The position numbers and the translations under genes were made by a program. A model generated the notes under the pieces. That model was not told the origin of the DNA, did no database searches, and saw nothing but the letters and a program-made list of their open reading frames with translations. A stretch of DNA of 35,783 bases, from the NCBI GenBank assembly GCA_910574195.1, contig CAJTBF010000023.1, positions 1 to 35,783 of the forward strand, written 5' to 3'. This document shows positions 1 to 6,217 of the stretch, piece by piece. Source of the DNA: Lachnospiraceae bacterium. GTDB taxonomy: Bacteria > Bacillota > Clostridia > Lachnospirales > Lachnospiraceae. The number at the start of each line of letters is the position of its first letter. Positions within the stretch are counted from its first letter, which is position 1.

Positions 1-33
1 GTATTCATGGTCGTATTGTCTGTTTTCTGCCAT
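1..33 (-). CDS. N-terminal fragment of a probable IS3-family transposase OrfA
   Basis: Only the first 11 codons lie in the window (MAENRQYDHEY, running off the left edge). The start is supported by an AAGGAG ribosome-binding site eight bases upstream on the minus strand. The short sequence resembles the beginning of IS3-type OrfA helix-turn-helix proteins, which often open with a 'YD.E(F/Y)K' motif. The DNA just upstream ends in what looks like an IS3 terminal repeat, which agrees with that reading. Eleven residues are too few for a firm call, and another transposon-encoded protein is possible. Confidence 0.4.
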   Translation of the reverse strand, partial: MAENRQYDHEY

Positions 34-85
34 TTTTGTTCACTCCTTATTCTCTTGATTATATCTCAATTCCTTGAGAATGGGC

Positions 86-107
86 TGTCAACTTTTTTTA
101 TACCACA
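86..107 (-). repeat. Probable terminal inverted repeat of an IS3-like element
   Basis: Read on the minus strand, this stretch begins TGTGGTATAAAAAAAG and continues into TTGACA, about 50 bases upstream of the transposase-like start at base 33. IS3-family ends begin with TG and often carry this layout. The homology of the adjacent orf8-like reading frame starts right after base 107, which marks the insertion edge. The partner repeat lies outside the window. Confidence 0.45.
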
Positions 108-205
108 TCATGCATAGTCGTAGACATGGAATTAAAAGGACGTATCAGAGAAGCACTTATTAAAATGATTTTGGACTTTGATATTCCTTTAGAAACCGAA
201 GAATA
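108..205 (+). pseudogene. 3' remnant of a Tn916 orf8-like helix-turn-helix gene
   Basis: The open frame through 108-205 encodes a tail containing VDMELKGRIREALIKMILDF and a short end. It resembles the C-terminus of the small regulatory protein (Orf8 of Tn916, helix-turn-helix type) that lies upstream of xis in Tn916-family elements. No start codon with a ribosome-binding site is present, and the N-terminal part is replaced by the IS-like end at 86-107. I infer that the gene was disrupted by an insertion. The match is from memory of the family, not a search. Confidence 0.5.
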
Positions 206-580
206 ACAAGCAGTAACCGCAGAGCATGATTTGTTCAATCCCCTCTTTCCTGCTCTGCCCCTGTTTTTACATGAAAGCAACACGCTTTCGCCACAGCTCT
301 TTGACAACTGAATAAAGCAGACAGATACGTTTGTGAGATAGCGAGCCACGGGGACTGTACGCCACGACCTTTTCAAAAGAAAGCGAGCGACCCACGCAGT
401 GATCCGAGAGCGACTAGTGGAAAAGTCGTTTTGCCACGACCTATCCTCACAGAATAATGATACGTCCGCATGGTGCGGTTCTGCCCACAAGAATGGGAAT
501 AGTTGAGATACTAACGGAGCTTTCCAAAGCCGTCTGCCTGCTTGTAAAAAATGACACACAGTAAAGGGGGTGCATAGATT
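206..580. other. Non-coding control region upstream of xis
   Basis: About 375 bases lie between the orf8 remnant and xis with no credible gene. A 153-codon frame on the minus strand here has no ribosome-binding site and no recognisable motif. The stretch carries a TTGACA hexamer at 301-306 and several short hairpins, such as the CCACGACC copies near 362 and 436. Tn916-type elements have a long untranslated leader at this place. Its job here is inferred from position. Confidence 0.4.
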
Positions 581-784
581 ATGAACAATACTGATGTGCC
601 TATCTGGGAAAAATATACGCTGACGATTGAAGAAGCGTCCAAATACTTCCGCATTGGCGAAAAGAAATTGCGTAAATTAGCCGAAGAAAATATTGACGCT
701 GGCTGGGTTATCGTGAACGGTAATCGTATTCAGATTAAGCGAAAACAATTTGAAAAAATCATAGATACATTGGACGAAATCTAA
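581..784 (+). CDS. xis: Tn916-family excisionase Xis
   Basis: This 67-residue basic protein is nearly the same length and sequence pattern as Tn916 Xis. It has a conserved [20 protein letters not shown] opening, a central [10 protein letters not shown] segment, and the ending [17 protein letters not shown]. It is a small winged-helix DNA-binding protein that assists the integrase during excision of the element. The start follows a GGGGGTG ribosome-binding site. The gene lies 78 bases upstream of int in the same direction, the usual order at the right end of Tn916-type elements. Length and all motifs look intact, so it is probably functional. Confidence 0.93.
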   Translation: MNNTDVPIWEKYTLTIEEASKYFRIGEKKLRKLAEENIDAGWVIVNGNRIQIKRKQFEKIIDTLDEI

Positions 785-790
785 TGTCAT

Positions 791-835
791 TGAGCCGTAG
801 ATATGGTATAATAAAGTATAGCGTATCACGGCTCA
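791..835. promoter_or_regulatory. Stem-loop between xis and int
   Basis: TGAGCCGT at 791-798 pairs perfectly with ACGGCTCA at 828-835. The loop contains a GGTATAATAAAG segment that looks like a -10 box. It sits between the xis stop and the int ribosome-binding site. It may be a separate int promoter or a regulatory hairpin; the sequence does not decide. Confidence 0.45.
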
Positions 836-862
836 TTCCATGACGGAAAGGAGCTTTACACT

Positions 863-2053
863 ATGTCTAATGTGAAACGAAAAGACAGTAAAAATCGCAA
901 TTTGCGTAATGGAGAGAGCCAGCGAAAAGACGGAAGATACGTTTATAAATATACCGATATATACGGAAAGCCACAATTTATCTATTCTTGGAAACTTGTA
1001 CCGACAGATAAGACACCTGCTGGAAAACGTGATGATATTTCATTGAGGGAAAAAGAAGCACAAATTAAAAAAGACCTTAACGACGGTATCGACATAGCAG
1101 GCGGTAAAATGACAGTCTGCCAGCTCTACGACAAGAAGAACAGCCAAAGAAAGAACATCAAAAGGGCTACTGAAAAGGGACGACAGTATCTTATGAACGC
1201 TCTGAAAAATGACCCGTTGGGCATGAGGGCGATTGATACTGTTAAGCAGTCAGACGCTAAAGAATGGGCTATCAGAATGAGCGAAAAAGGATATGCCTAT
1301 AAAACGATTGATAACTATAAGCGTTCCTTGAAAGCGTCATTTTACATGGCGATACAAGACGACTGTATCAGAAAGAACCCGTTTGAATTTAAGCTAAGTG
1401 ATGTTCTGGAAGATGATACGGAGCAGAAAGTTATCCTTACACCAGAGCAGGAAGAACGCCTGCTTGCCTTTATGGAAAAGGACAAGATTTACAGCAAGTA
1501 TTATGATGAGGTTGTGCTTCTGCTGGAAACGGGACTTCGTATTTCTGAATTTTGCGGATTGACGACGCATATTGATATGCAGAATAGAATACTCAATATA
1601 GACCACCAGTTATTGAAAGATAGCGAAATGGGCTACTATATTGAAACGCCAAAGACCAAAAACGGAAAACGGGAACTTCCATTGACAGAACGTGCTTATC
1701 AAGCAATCCAAAGAATACTAAAGAACAGAGGAAAAGCACAACCGCTGATTGTAGGTGGTTACAGCAATTTCCTATTCTTAAACCGTGAGGGCTTGCCTAA
1801 AGTTGCAGGAAACTATGAGGGCATGGTGCGAGGACTAATTAAGAAGTATAACAAGTATCACACGGATAAGTTACCGAACATCACACCACATTCATTCAGA
1901 CATACTTATTGTACGAATATGGCAAATAGAGGAATGAACCCAAACACCCTGCAATATCTCATGGGACACGCTAATATAACCATGACACTTGGTTATTACG
2001 CACACGGTACATTTCAATCTGCAAAAGCAGAACTGGAAAGGCTGGCTTGTTAA
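863..2053 (+). CDS. int: Tn916-family tyrosine integrase
   Basis: This is a 396-residue site-specific tyrosine recombinase that integrates and excises the conjugative element. The N-terminal ~65 residues match the arm-binding beta-sheet domain position in Tn916 Int, followed by a core-binding SAM-like domain (about 80-180) and the catalytic domain. Catalytic residues are visible: R226 in GLRISE, K264 in TPKTKNGK, H343 and R346 in HSFRHTY, H369 in LMGHANI, and nucleophile Y379 in LGYYAH. The start has an AAAGGAG site ten bases upstream. Length is close to the 405 residues of Tn916 Int. It appears intact. It is followed by direct repeats of the arm type at 2067-2087. Confidence 0.95.
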   Translation: MSNVKRKDSKNRNLRNGESQRKDGRYVYKYTDIYGKPQFIYSWKLVPTDKTPAGKRDDISLREKEAQIKKDLNDGIDIAGGKMTVCQLYDKKNSQRKNIKRATEKGRQYLMNALKNDPLGMRAIDTVKQSDAKEWAIRMSEKGYAYKTIDNYKRSLKASFYMAIQDDCIRKNPFEFKLSDVLEDDTEQKVILTPEQEERLLAFMEKDKIYSKYYDEVVLLLETGLRISEFCGLTTHIDMQNRILNIDHQLLKDSEMGYYIETPKTKNGKRELPLTERAYQAIQRILKNRGKAQPLIVGGYSNFLFLNREGLPKVAGNYEGMVRGLIKKYNKYHTDKLPNITPHSFRHTYCTNMANRGMNPNTLQYLMGHANITMTLGYYAHGTFQSAKAELERLAC

Positions 2054-2066
2054 TATCGGAGCTTAT

Positions 2067-2087
2067 ATTTACTACTCATTTACTACT
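2067..2087. repeat. DR2-like arm-type integrase binding repeats
   Basis: ATTTACTACT occurs twice, at 2067-2076 and 2078-2087, just after the int stop codon. On the other strand this reads AGTAGTAAAT twice, like the DR2 repeats bound by the N-terminal domain of Tn916 Int. The 11-base spacing places both sites on one DNA face. Confidence 0.6.
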
Positions 2088-2107
2088 TTTGGTTGCATTT
2101 TCATGCT

Positions 2108-2190
2108 GGTAAATGCCAGCTTATGCAAGGTATCTTCCAAAAATAAAATACCGATAAAGCCCTAAAATACGGGATATATCGGCATTTACC
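2108..2190. repeat. Nested inverted repeats near the presumed element end
   Basis: GGTAAATGCC at 2108-2117 pairs with GGCATTTACC at 2181-2190. Inside lies a second hairpin, CCGATA at 2151-2156 with TATCGG at 2177-2182, and an outer short hairpin GCTGG/CCAGC flanks the left arm. The structure is beyond the integrase arm sites and before the AT-rich host-facing genes. It may be the right terminus of the element, or a terminator for int. The exact attachment core is not visible. Confidence 0.4.
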
Positions 2191-2215
2191 AACTTATGAA
2201 AAGATAATCAGAAAT

Positions 2216-2908
2216 TTAGTAAGTTTTTATATGTAAAAATACCACAAATAAACTAATACTTTGCTGCCCCCAGTCAAAAATACCTGTAAGAACTGCATTT
2301 TGAGGAAGTAACTTTACTAAAACAATAGACAACATCATCACCAATATCGGATTAACCCAAATAAACCACTTTGCAGTAGACCACACGCCTTTTATAGCTG
2401 CAATAAACATAACAAATGACAGCATTGCAAATCCTACCGCTGCTAATGCAGAAACAAATATAAATGTAAAAAAGAACTCTTCACTAATTTGTTTTGCACA
2501 TATTACGTTATAATTTGTCAATCTATTGTATAACCATGCAGTAATTGCAAATACGCAATGATACAATGTCCCTACAGCAACAAATACAAATGATGATATT
2601 AAAAATATTTTTCTATATAATGTATTCCATTTTTCCATTAATAAATAAATAGCAAAAAATCCCCAAAATATTAGTAATAGCGCAACTACCCCGCATATAC
2701 CGCCAAAAACAAATCTTATGGCATTTACTTCAGACCATTCCTCAGAAAACGCAGGGAAAAACTTTGCCATTCCTTTTGAACCAGATGGATTAAAACAGCC
2801 TAAAAGCATATCACCAACAAAACATATTATTGAACCAATGATTGCAATCTTAAAATACATAGCCAGTGTCTTATCTTTATATTCCTTTTGTAATCTATTC
2901 TTTTTCAT
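2216..2908 (-). CDS. AT-rich polytopic membrane protein, function unknown (DUF6796-like?)
   Basis: This 230-residue protein has six or seven hydrophobic segments, at about residues 20-37, 65-92, 102-125, 143-172 and 180-225, after a short basic N-terminus. The FVGDMLLGCF segment in the first helix and a later LYHCVFAI segment recall a family of uncharacterised membrane proteins (DUF6796), but I am unsure of that assignment. It starts three bases after the stop of a TetR-family gene and is surely co-transcribed and co-regulated with it. Such pairs usually make the membrane protein an exporter or stress protein under TetR control. Its base composition is clearly more AT-rich than the operon beyond 4.3 kb, which suggests recent acquisition. 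Confidence 0.6.
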   Translation of the reverse strand: MKKNRLQKEYKDKTLAMYFKIAIIGSIICFVGDMLLGCFNPSGSKGMAKFFPAFSEEWSEVNAIRFVFGGICGVVALLLIFWGFFAIYLLMEKWNTLYRKIFLISSFVFVAVGTLYHCVFAITAWLYNRLTNYNVICAKQISEEFFFTFIFVSALAAVGFAMLSFVMFIAAIKGVWSTAKWFIWVNPILVMMLSIVLVKLLPQNAVLTGIFDWGQQSISLFVVFLHIKTY

Positions 2909-2911
2909 AAT

Positions 2912-3532
2912 TTATTCTCCATAAAAATCAACGTCATCCATAATCATTTTCCATCCACTGTCAAAAAATGTAGAAACAACTTCCAAACAACTTTCTGCTT
3001 CTTCCTTTGAATACCCATTTTGAATAACTTGTTTATAAACAGAAAATTGTGCAACAATAATTAATTCCAGCGCTTTTTTATTGATACTATCTCCCAAAAA
3101 ACTATAATAAAATTGTTGTGCTTCTGTTATAATTCGCTGAATCGTTTGCTCAAACCAATTTTCTACAGAACTGCCTTTACTGCAATTTAAAAGCAAAATG
3201 CAGGCATCATAGTTTGAATACATTAGACTCAAAATATTTTGTGTTTCAAGATGCACAATTTGAACATATTTATCAATGCTTTTATTTTCAATAGCTGTAT
3301 AGAATAGTGGCATTAAATAAGTGAATTGCTCATCAAATTTTTTACAAACATCAGAAACAAGGCTGCAAAATAATTCATCCTTATTTTTATAGCGAGTATA
3401 AAGTGCTCCTGTAGTAATGCCTGCTTTTTGAGCAATTCTCCGTAAAGATGCTTTTGTAAATCCCTCTTTTAAAAATTCTTTATTCGCAGCATTTATAATT
3501 TTTTTATCAAGTTCAAAATTTCTAATCGCCAT
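2912..3532 (-). CDS. TetR/AcrR-family transcriptional regulator
   Basis: The 206-residue protein has a classic TetR N-terminal DNA-binding domain at about residues 8-55. It shows the helix-turn-helix sequence SLRRIAQKAGITTGALYTRY followed by KNKDELF. The remaining ~150 residues are a poorly conserved helical ligand-binding domain. The start ATG follows GGAGGG. The gene is first in a two-gene unit with a membrane protein, and its own promoter is covered by two palindromes (3542-3570), so autorepression is very likely. The inducer is unknown. The region is AT-rich and lies between the conjugative element and transposon remnants. Confidence 0.88.
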   Translation of the reverse strand: MAIRNFELDKKIINAANKEFLKEGFTKASLRRIAQKAGITTGALYTRYKNKDELFCSLVSDVCKKFDEQFTYLMPLFYTAIENKSIDKYVQIVHLETQNILSLMYSNYDACILLLNCSKGSSVENWFEQTIQRIITEAQQFYYSFLGDSINKKALELIIVAQFSVYKQVIQNGYSKEEAESCLEVVSTFFDSGWKMIMDDVDFYGE

Positions 3533-3541
3533 ATTCCCTCC

Positions 3542-3570
3542 AATAACAATGTTATTGATAACAACGTTAT
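3542..3570. promoter_or_regulatory. Tandem palindromic operators of the TetR-type regulator
   Basis: Two palindromes with the same half-site lie side by side: AATAAC-AAT-GTTATT at 3542-3556 and ATAAC-AAC-GTTAT at 3558-3570. They cover the -10 box edge and the predicted transcription start of the tetR-like gene. Centre-to-centre distance is 15 bases. This is the expected layout for a self-repressing TetR protein bound as two dimers. Confidence 0.75.
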
Positions 3571-3597
3571 TATACTTGAAATTTTTTAATTTGTCAA
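3569..3597 (-). promoter_or_regulatory. Consensus sigma-A promoter of the tetR-membrane gene pair
   Basis: On the minus strand TTGACA (3592-3597) and TATAAT (3569-3574) are separated by exactly 17 bases. Both hexamers are perfect consensus. The predicted start falls in the palindromic operators, so this strong promoter is presumably kept off until induced. Confidence 0.85.
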
Positions 3598-3788
3598 ATG
3601 AAAAGATAAAGTGATAACTGCAATTTCACAATGCTGCTACTGCTACGGAATTCATTGCATACTTCATATCTTTTTATATCCAAATCTGAAAGATACCTAT
3701 CCGATATCGCTCCGTATCCCATCCCGTCATGAATATGAAGTTCTATTGCTTCAATCTTCTCTTCAATTGTAAATTCCTTTTTGCCCAT
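3594..3788 (-). pseudogene. Truncated transposase-like N-terminus
   Basis: From the ATG at 3788 (preceded by GGGGAGTG) the frame encodes MGKKEFTIEEKIEAIELHIH and then DGMGYGAISDRY. It looks like the helix-turn-helix start of an IS3-type OrfA. After about 32 residues the likeness is lost and the frame runs through unrelated sequence into the -35 box of the tetR promoter. I read it as a transposase gene cut off by a deletion or insertion. The family assignment is tentative. Confidence 0.45.
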
Positions 3789-3795
3789 AAAATCA

Positions 3796-3852
3796 CTCCC
3801 CATAGTGTAGTCTCGAAATTTTTGTTTTTTCGAGCGTCTACTCTATGGGGAG
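3796..3852. repeat. Long palindrome beside a transposase remnant
   Basis: CTCCCCATAGTGTAG at the left pairs with CTACTCTATGGGGAG at the right. Inner arms CTCGAAA and TTTCGAG flank a short T-rich loop. Similarity of both outer arms, including the GGGGAG that serves as the ribosome-binding site of the truncated transposase, suggests two insertion-sequence ends facing each other. A simple hairpin terminator is the alternative. Confidence 0.55.
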
Positions 3853-3878
3853 CATATCAACCCTCTGCCGCCTGTCTG

Positions 3879-4253
3879 TTATGCGTAGATTATTTCCTCA
3901 TTCACAATCTCCATTGCACAAGCCCTTATGTTATTCATTCTTCCTGTCCATTCTAACGCATTTTCAGCCTTTAGCTGTTCCGTTATGCCTTGTGCCTGTT
4001 TCATACCCTCTACGAGCCATTCCAAGCGTTCCTGCGCCTGCCTGTCAATGTCGGCAAGGTATGTATTCAGCCTGCCGCTTGTGAGAAGATTGGTGTATGT
4101 AACCTTACGGTACTGTTTCAGATAGTCCAAGTGCCGCTGTCCCCATGTGCCTATCAGCTGTTCTTCTTCGGCTGGTAAAGCTATACATGGAATTAGATAA
4201 TCCCCCTGCTTTTCGTATCTGCCGCCCATTTCCTCAAAAAATGATTTTGCCAT
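3879..4253 (-). CDS. tnpV: Transposon-encoded protein TnpV
   Basis: The 124-residue protein matches the TnpV family of Tn1549-like and related Clostridia elements. It opens with MAKSFFEEMGGRYEKQGDYL, followed by a P-A-E-E-E-Q segment, GQRHLDYLKQYRKVTYTNLL, and an ending with AENALEWTGRMNNIRACA. The biochemical role of the family is not known; it accompanies conjugative and transposable elements. The start has a GGAGG site nine bases upstream. Its length looks complete. It marks the right part of the mobile zone, about 80 bases before the end of the catabolic operon that is transcribed toward it. Confidence 0.85.
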   Translation of the reverse strand: MAKSFFEEMGGRYEKQGDYLIPCIALPAEEEQLIGTWGQRHLDYLKQYRKVTYTNLLTSGRLNTYLADIDRQAQERLEWLVEGMKQAQGITEQLKAENALEWTGRMNNIRACAMEIVNEEIIYA

Positions 4254-4331
4254 TTTGTAATTCCTCCAAATAAGATTATTCTCTCCACCTTATTATGTCT
4301 GCTGTCTTAAACACAATTTTAAGTTTTCTCC

Positions 4332-5252
4332 TTATCTGGGTTCATACATCAGTGAAAATTGTCTGCGCACATAATCCAGATGACGGTCCAGAAGCGCGAT
4401 GGTATGTGCATCCGGATAGTTATCCGGTTTTCTGCATACTGTGTTCTTCATGATCCCCCGCCGTTTTAAAATTATTTTTTCCATAGCCACGAAGGACTCT
4501 ATATCTCTCTGCATCAGGTGAATATGGGGAAGATAACGGTTAAACAGATCAAACGCAAGCTCAGTCTCCCCTTTCTCAAACGCATCGTAAATCATACGAT
4601 ACGGACGGATCAGCGCCGCGCCCGGCATGACGGCGCACGCTCCCCTTGTCAGCGCTTCAAACATACATTCCCCACCGTTTCCGACGATGATATCATACTG
4701 GTCTCCCACAGCATTTCGAAGGGCTGTGATGGCCGGCCCCGTGGGGGAAGCCTCCAGTTTGATATAAAGTTCATGTTCCTGGCCTTTGCTGATCCTAGCA
4801 AATGTATCCGCCGCAATCGTCATTCCATTCAGCGCCGGAGCATACTGAATGATCATCGGAATATGGACGGCGCTGCTGATCTCCGCCAGATGCTGTGTCA
4901 CCATACTCTGGGACGGCGCCGCAAAACTGGGCGGCATAATATTCAACGCCTGCGCGCCTTTGCTTTCATAATAAAGAGCTTCCCGCAGCGCCAGAATCGT
5001 CGCGTGACTGCTCACTGTCGCAATCAGAGGAACTCTGCCCCTGTTGGCACGTACCGCCCGTATAAACAATTCTTTTCGTTCTTCCATTGTAAGTTTGTAA
5101 AACTCTGCTCCTGCCGCAAAAAGACACAAAGCATGCGCGCCGTCCTGAATGGCCATGTGCACCAGTTTTTCAAAGTTCTCGTAATCCACATACTGCCCGT
5201 TCTCCGTAAACGGCGTTGGTATCACCGGAATAATTCCACGTAAAAGCCCCAT
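4332..5252 (-). CDS. DHDPS/N-acetylneuraminate lyase-superfamily protein (operon-distal lyase)
   Basis: This 306-residue TIM-barrel protein belongs to the class I aldolase group that forms a Schiff base with a 2-keto acid. The start at 5252 (MGLLRGIIPVIPTPF) is preferred over an upstream ATG because AAGGGG lies eight bases before it. The expected Schiff-base lysine is K165 in YIKLEASPTG and the tyrosine is Y127 in IIQYAP. The usual G(S/T)TGE loop near residue 46 is replaced by FAAGAEF, which suggests a different substrate or a dehydratase-type reaction. The gene is last in the operon, four bases after the MBL hydrolase gene. I infer a role in cleaving or dehydrating a 2-keto-3-deoxy sugar acid. 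Confidence 0.82.
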   Translation of the reverse strand: MGLLRGIIPVIPTPFTENGQYVDYENFEKLVHMAIQDGAHALCLFAAGAEFYKLTMEERKELFIRAVRANRGRVPLIATVSSHATILALREALYYESKGAQALNIMPPSFAAPSQSMVTQHLAEISSAVHIPMIIQYAPALNGMTIAADTFARISKGQEHELYIKLEASPTGPAITALRNAVGDQYDIIVGNGGECMFEALTRGACAVMPGAALIRPYRMIYDAFEKGETELAFDLFNRYLPHIHLMQRDIESFVAMEKIILKRRGIMKNTVCRKPDNYPDAHTIALLDRHLDYVRRQFSLMYEPR

Positions 5253-5256
5253 CTGC

Positions 5257-5985
5257 TCACCCCTTTTCGAAAATTGAAAAATCATGTGACGGATAAATTC
5301 TTGCCGGTTTCAATCCCGCAAGCACTTTTAAGACTTCCTCACATTCTTTATGATTCACACACAATCCCACCGGAAGGCTCTCGCGCACATTTTTTTCCGT
5401 CATAACCACATCACCGGTTATCACTGCAAGTCCCTGCGCCGTATCCACCAGAACCATCTGGGAACCATATGTATGGCCGCCCGCATACCGCACCCGAATT
5501 CCCGGAAAAATCTCCTTCTCAGACTCTTCCCGTATCAGACGGATTCTCTCATTGTTCCTTTTCAAATCCTCCATCCATATCTCCGGATATTCGTCCGGAT
5601 ACCCCACCGCACGATCCCACTCCTTTTCGTGGCAGTAAAAAACAGCATTTGAAAAACTTCCTGCATTTCCGGCATGATCCCAGTGCAGATGAGTAAAAAT
5701 CACAGCCTCCACCTTTTCCCGGTCAATACCGGCCTCCGTAAGGATTTCCTCATAAGACTTTTTTCTCTCCACAAAAAGCGACAGCTGTTCCGCACATTCC
5801 CGCGCTTCCCCGAACCCCGTATCCACAACCACCTGCCGCTCCCCCTTTTCCAGAAGAAACAAAACCGACGGCACATAGTCTACAACAGAGGGATCACCGC
5901 CGCGATATCTGATATCATCACGTACCATCCCAAACTTTCCTGTCAAAACAGGAGTGACTGTCCAGTATCTGTTTTCTTTCCACAT
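5257..5985 (-). CDS. MBL-fold metallo-hydrolase, candidate sugar lactonase
   Basis: The 242-residue protein is a metallo-beta-lactamase-fold hydrolase of the lactonase-like (AiiA-related) branch. The two-metal site looks complete: HLHWDH at 99-104, a His in GGHTYGSQ, an Asp in TGDVVM and a His in YPSHDF. The ATG at 5985 follows GGAGGGG at good spacing; a TTG one codon upstream is not needed. Annotation pipelines may call it N-acyl homoserine lactonase, but its place between a dehydratase and a lyase gene in a sugar operon favours hydrolysis of a sugar lactone made by the co-encoded dehydrogenases. That role is inferred. The ribosome-binding site of the next gene overlaps its stop codon. Confidence 0.85.
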   Translation of the reverse strand: MWKENRYWTVTPVLTGKFGMVRDDIRYRGGDPSVVDYVPSVLFLLEKGERQVVVDTGFGEARECAEQLSLFVERKKSYEEILTEAGIDREKVEAVIFTHLHWDHAGNAGSFSNAVFYCHEKEWDRAVGYPDEYPEIWMEDLKRNNERIRLIREESEKEIFPGIRVRYAGGHTYGSQMVLVDTAQGLAVITGDVVMTEKNVRESLPVGLCVNHKECEEVLKVLAGLKPARIYPSHDFSIFEKG

Positions 5986-6105
5986 CAAAATCCCCTCCTT
6001 TCTGTCCCCAGTTTCTTCTCAGACAAAATATCTCCTTTGGGATGCCTCATAATCTGTGTTCCTGCCAAAACAGCGAATTTTGTATCTGAAAAAACATATC
6101 CATCC

Positions 6106-6210
6106 GGGCATCCCGTAATTCATGCCCTTCGGGCGGACGGACAGCACCGCTGTCCGATAAGGTATACCCATTCATGCATCCCGCATCAAACGCCCTTCGG
6201 CAGACGGACA
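6106..6210. repeat. Intergenic dispersed repeat, copy 1
   Basis: The stretch begins GGGCATCCCGTAATTCATG and later contains a 'cataccca-like ... CATCCCGCAT ... CTTCGG' pattern. The same order of blocks occurs in the same orientation at 15413-15501. It also holds short self-complementary parts such as GCCCTTCGGGC. It fills the gap of about 230 bases between the dehydratase and the MBL gene inside the operon. Confidence 0.5.
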
Positions 6211-6217
6211 CCTACAT

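Noticed and set aside
98-559. 153-codon open frame on the minus strand upstream of xis
   Set aside because: It has no ribosome-binding site and no motif, covers the leader region known to be non-coding in Tn916-type elements, and overlaps the orf8 remnant on the other strand.
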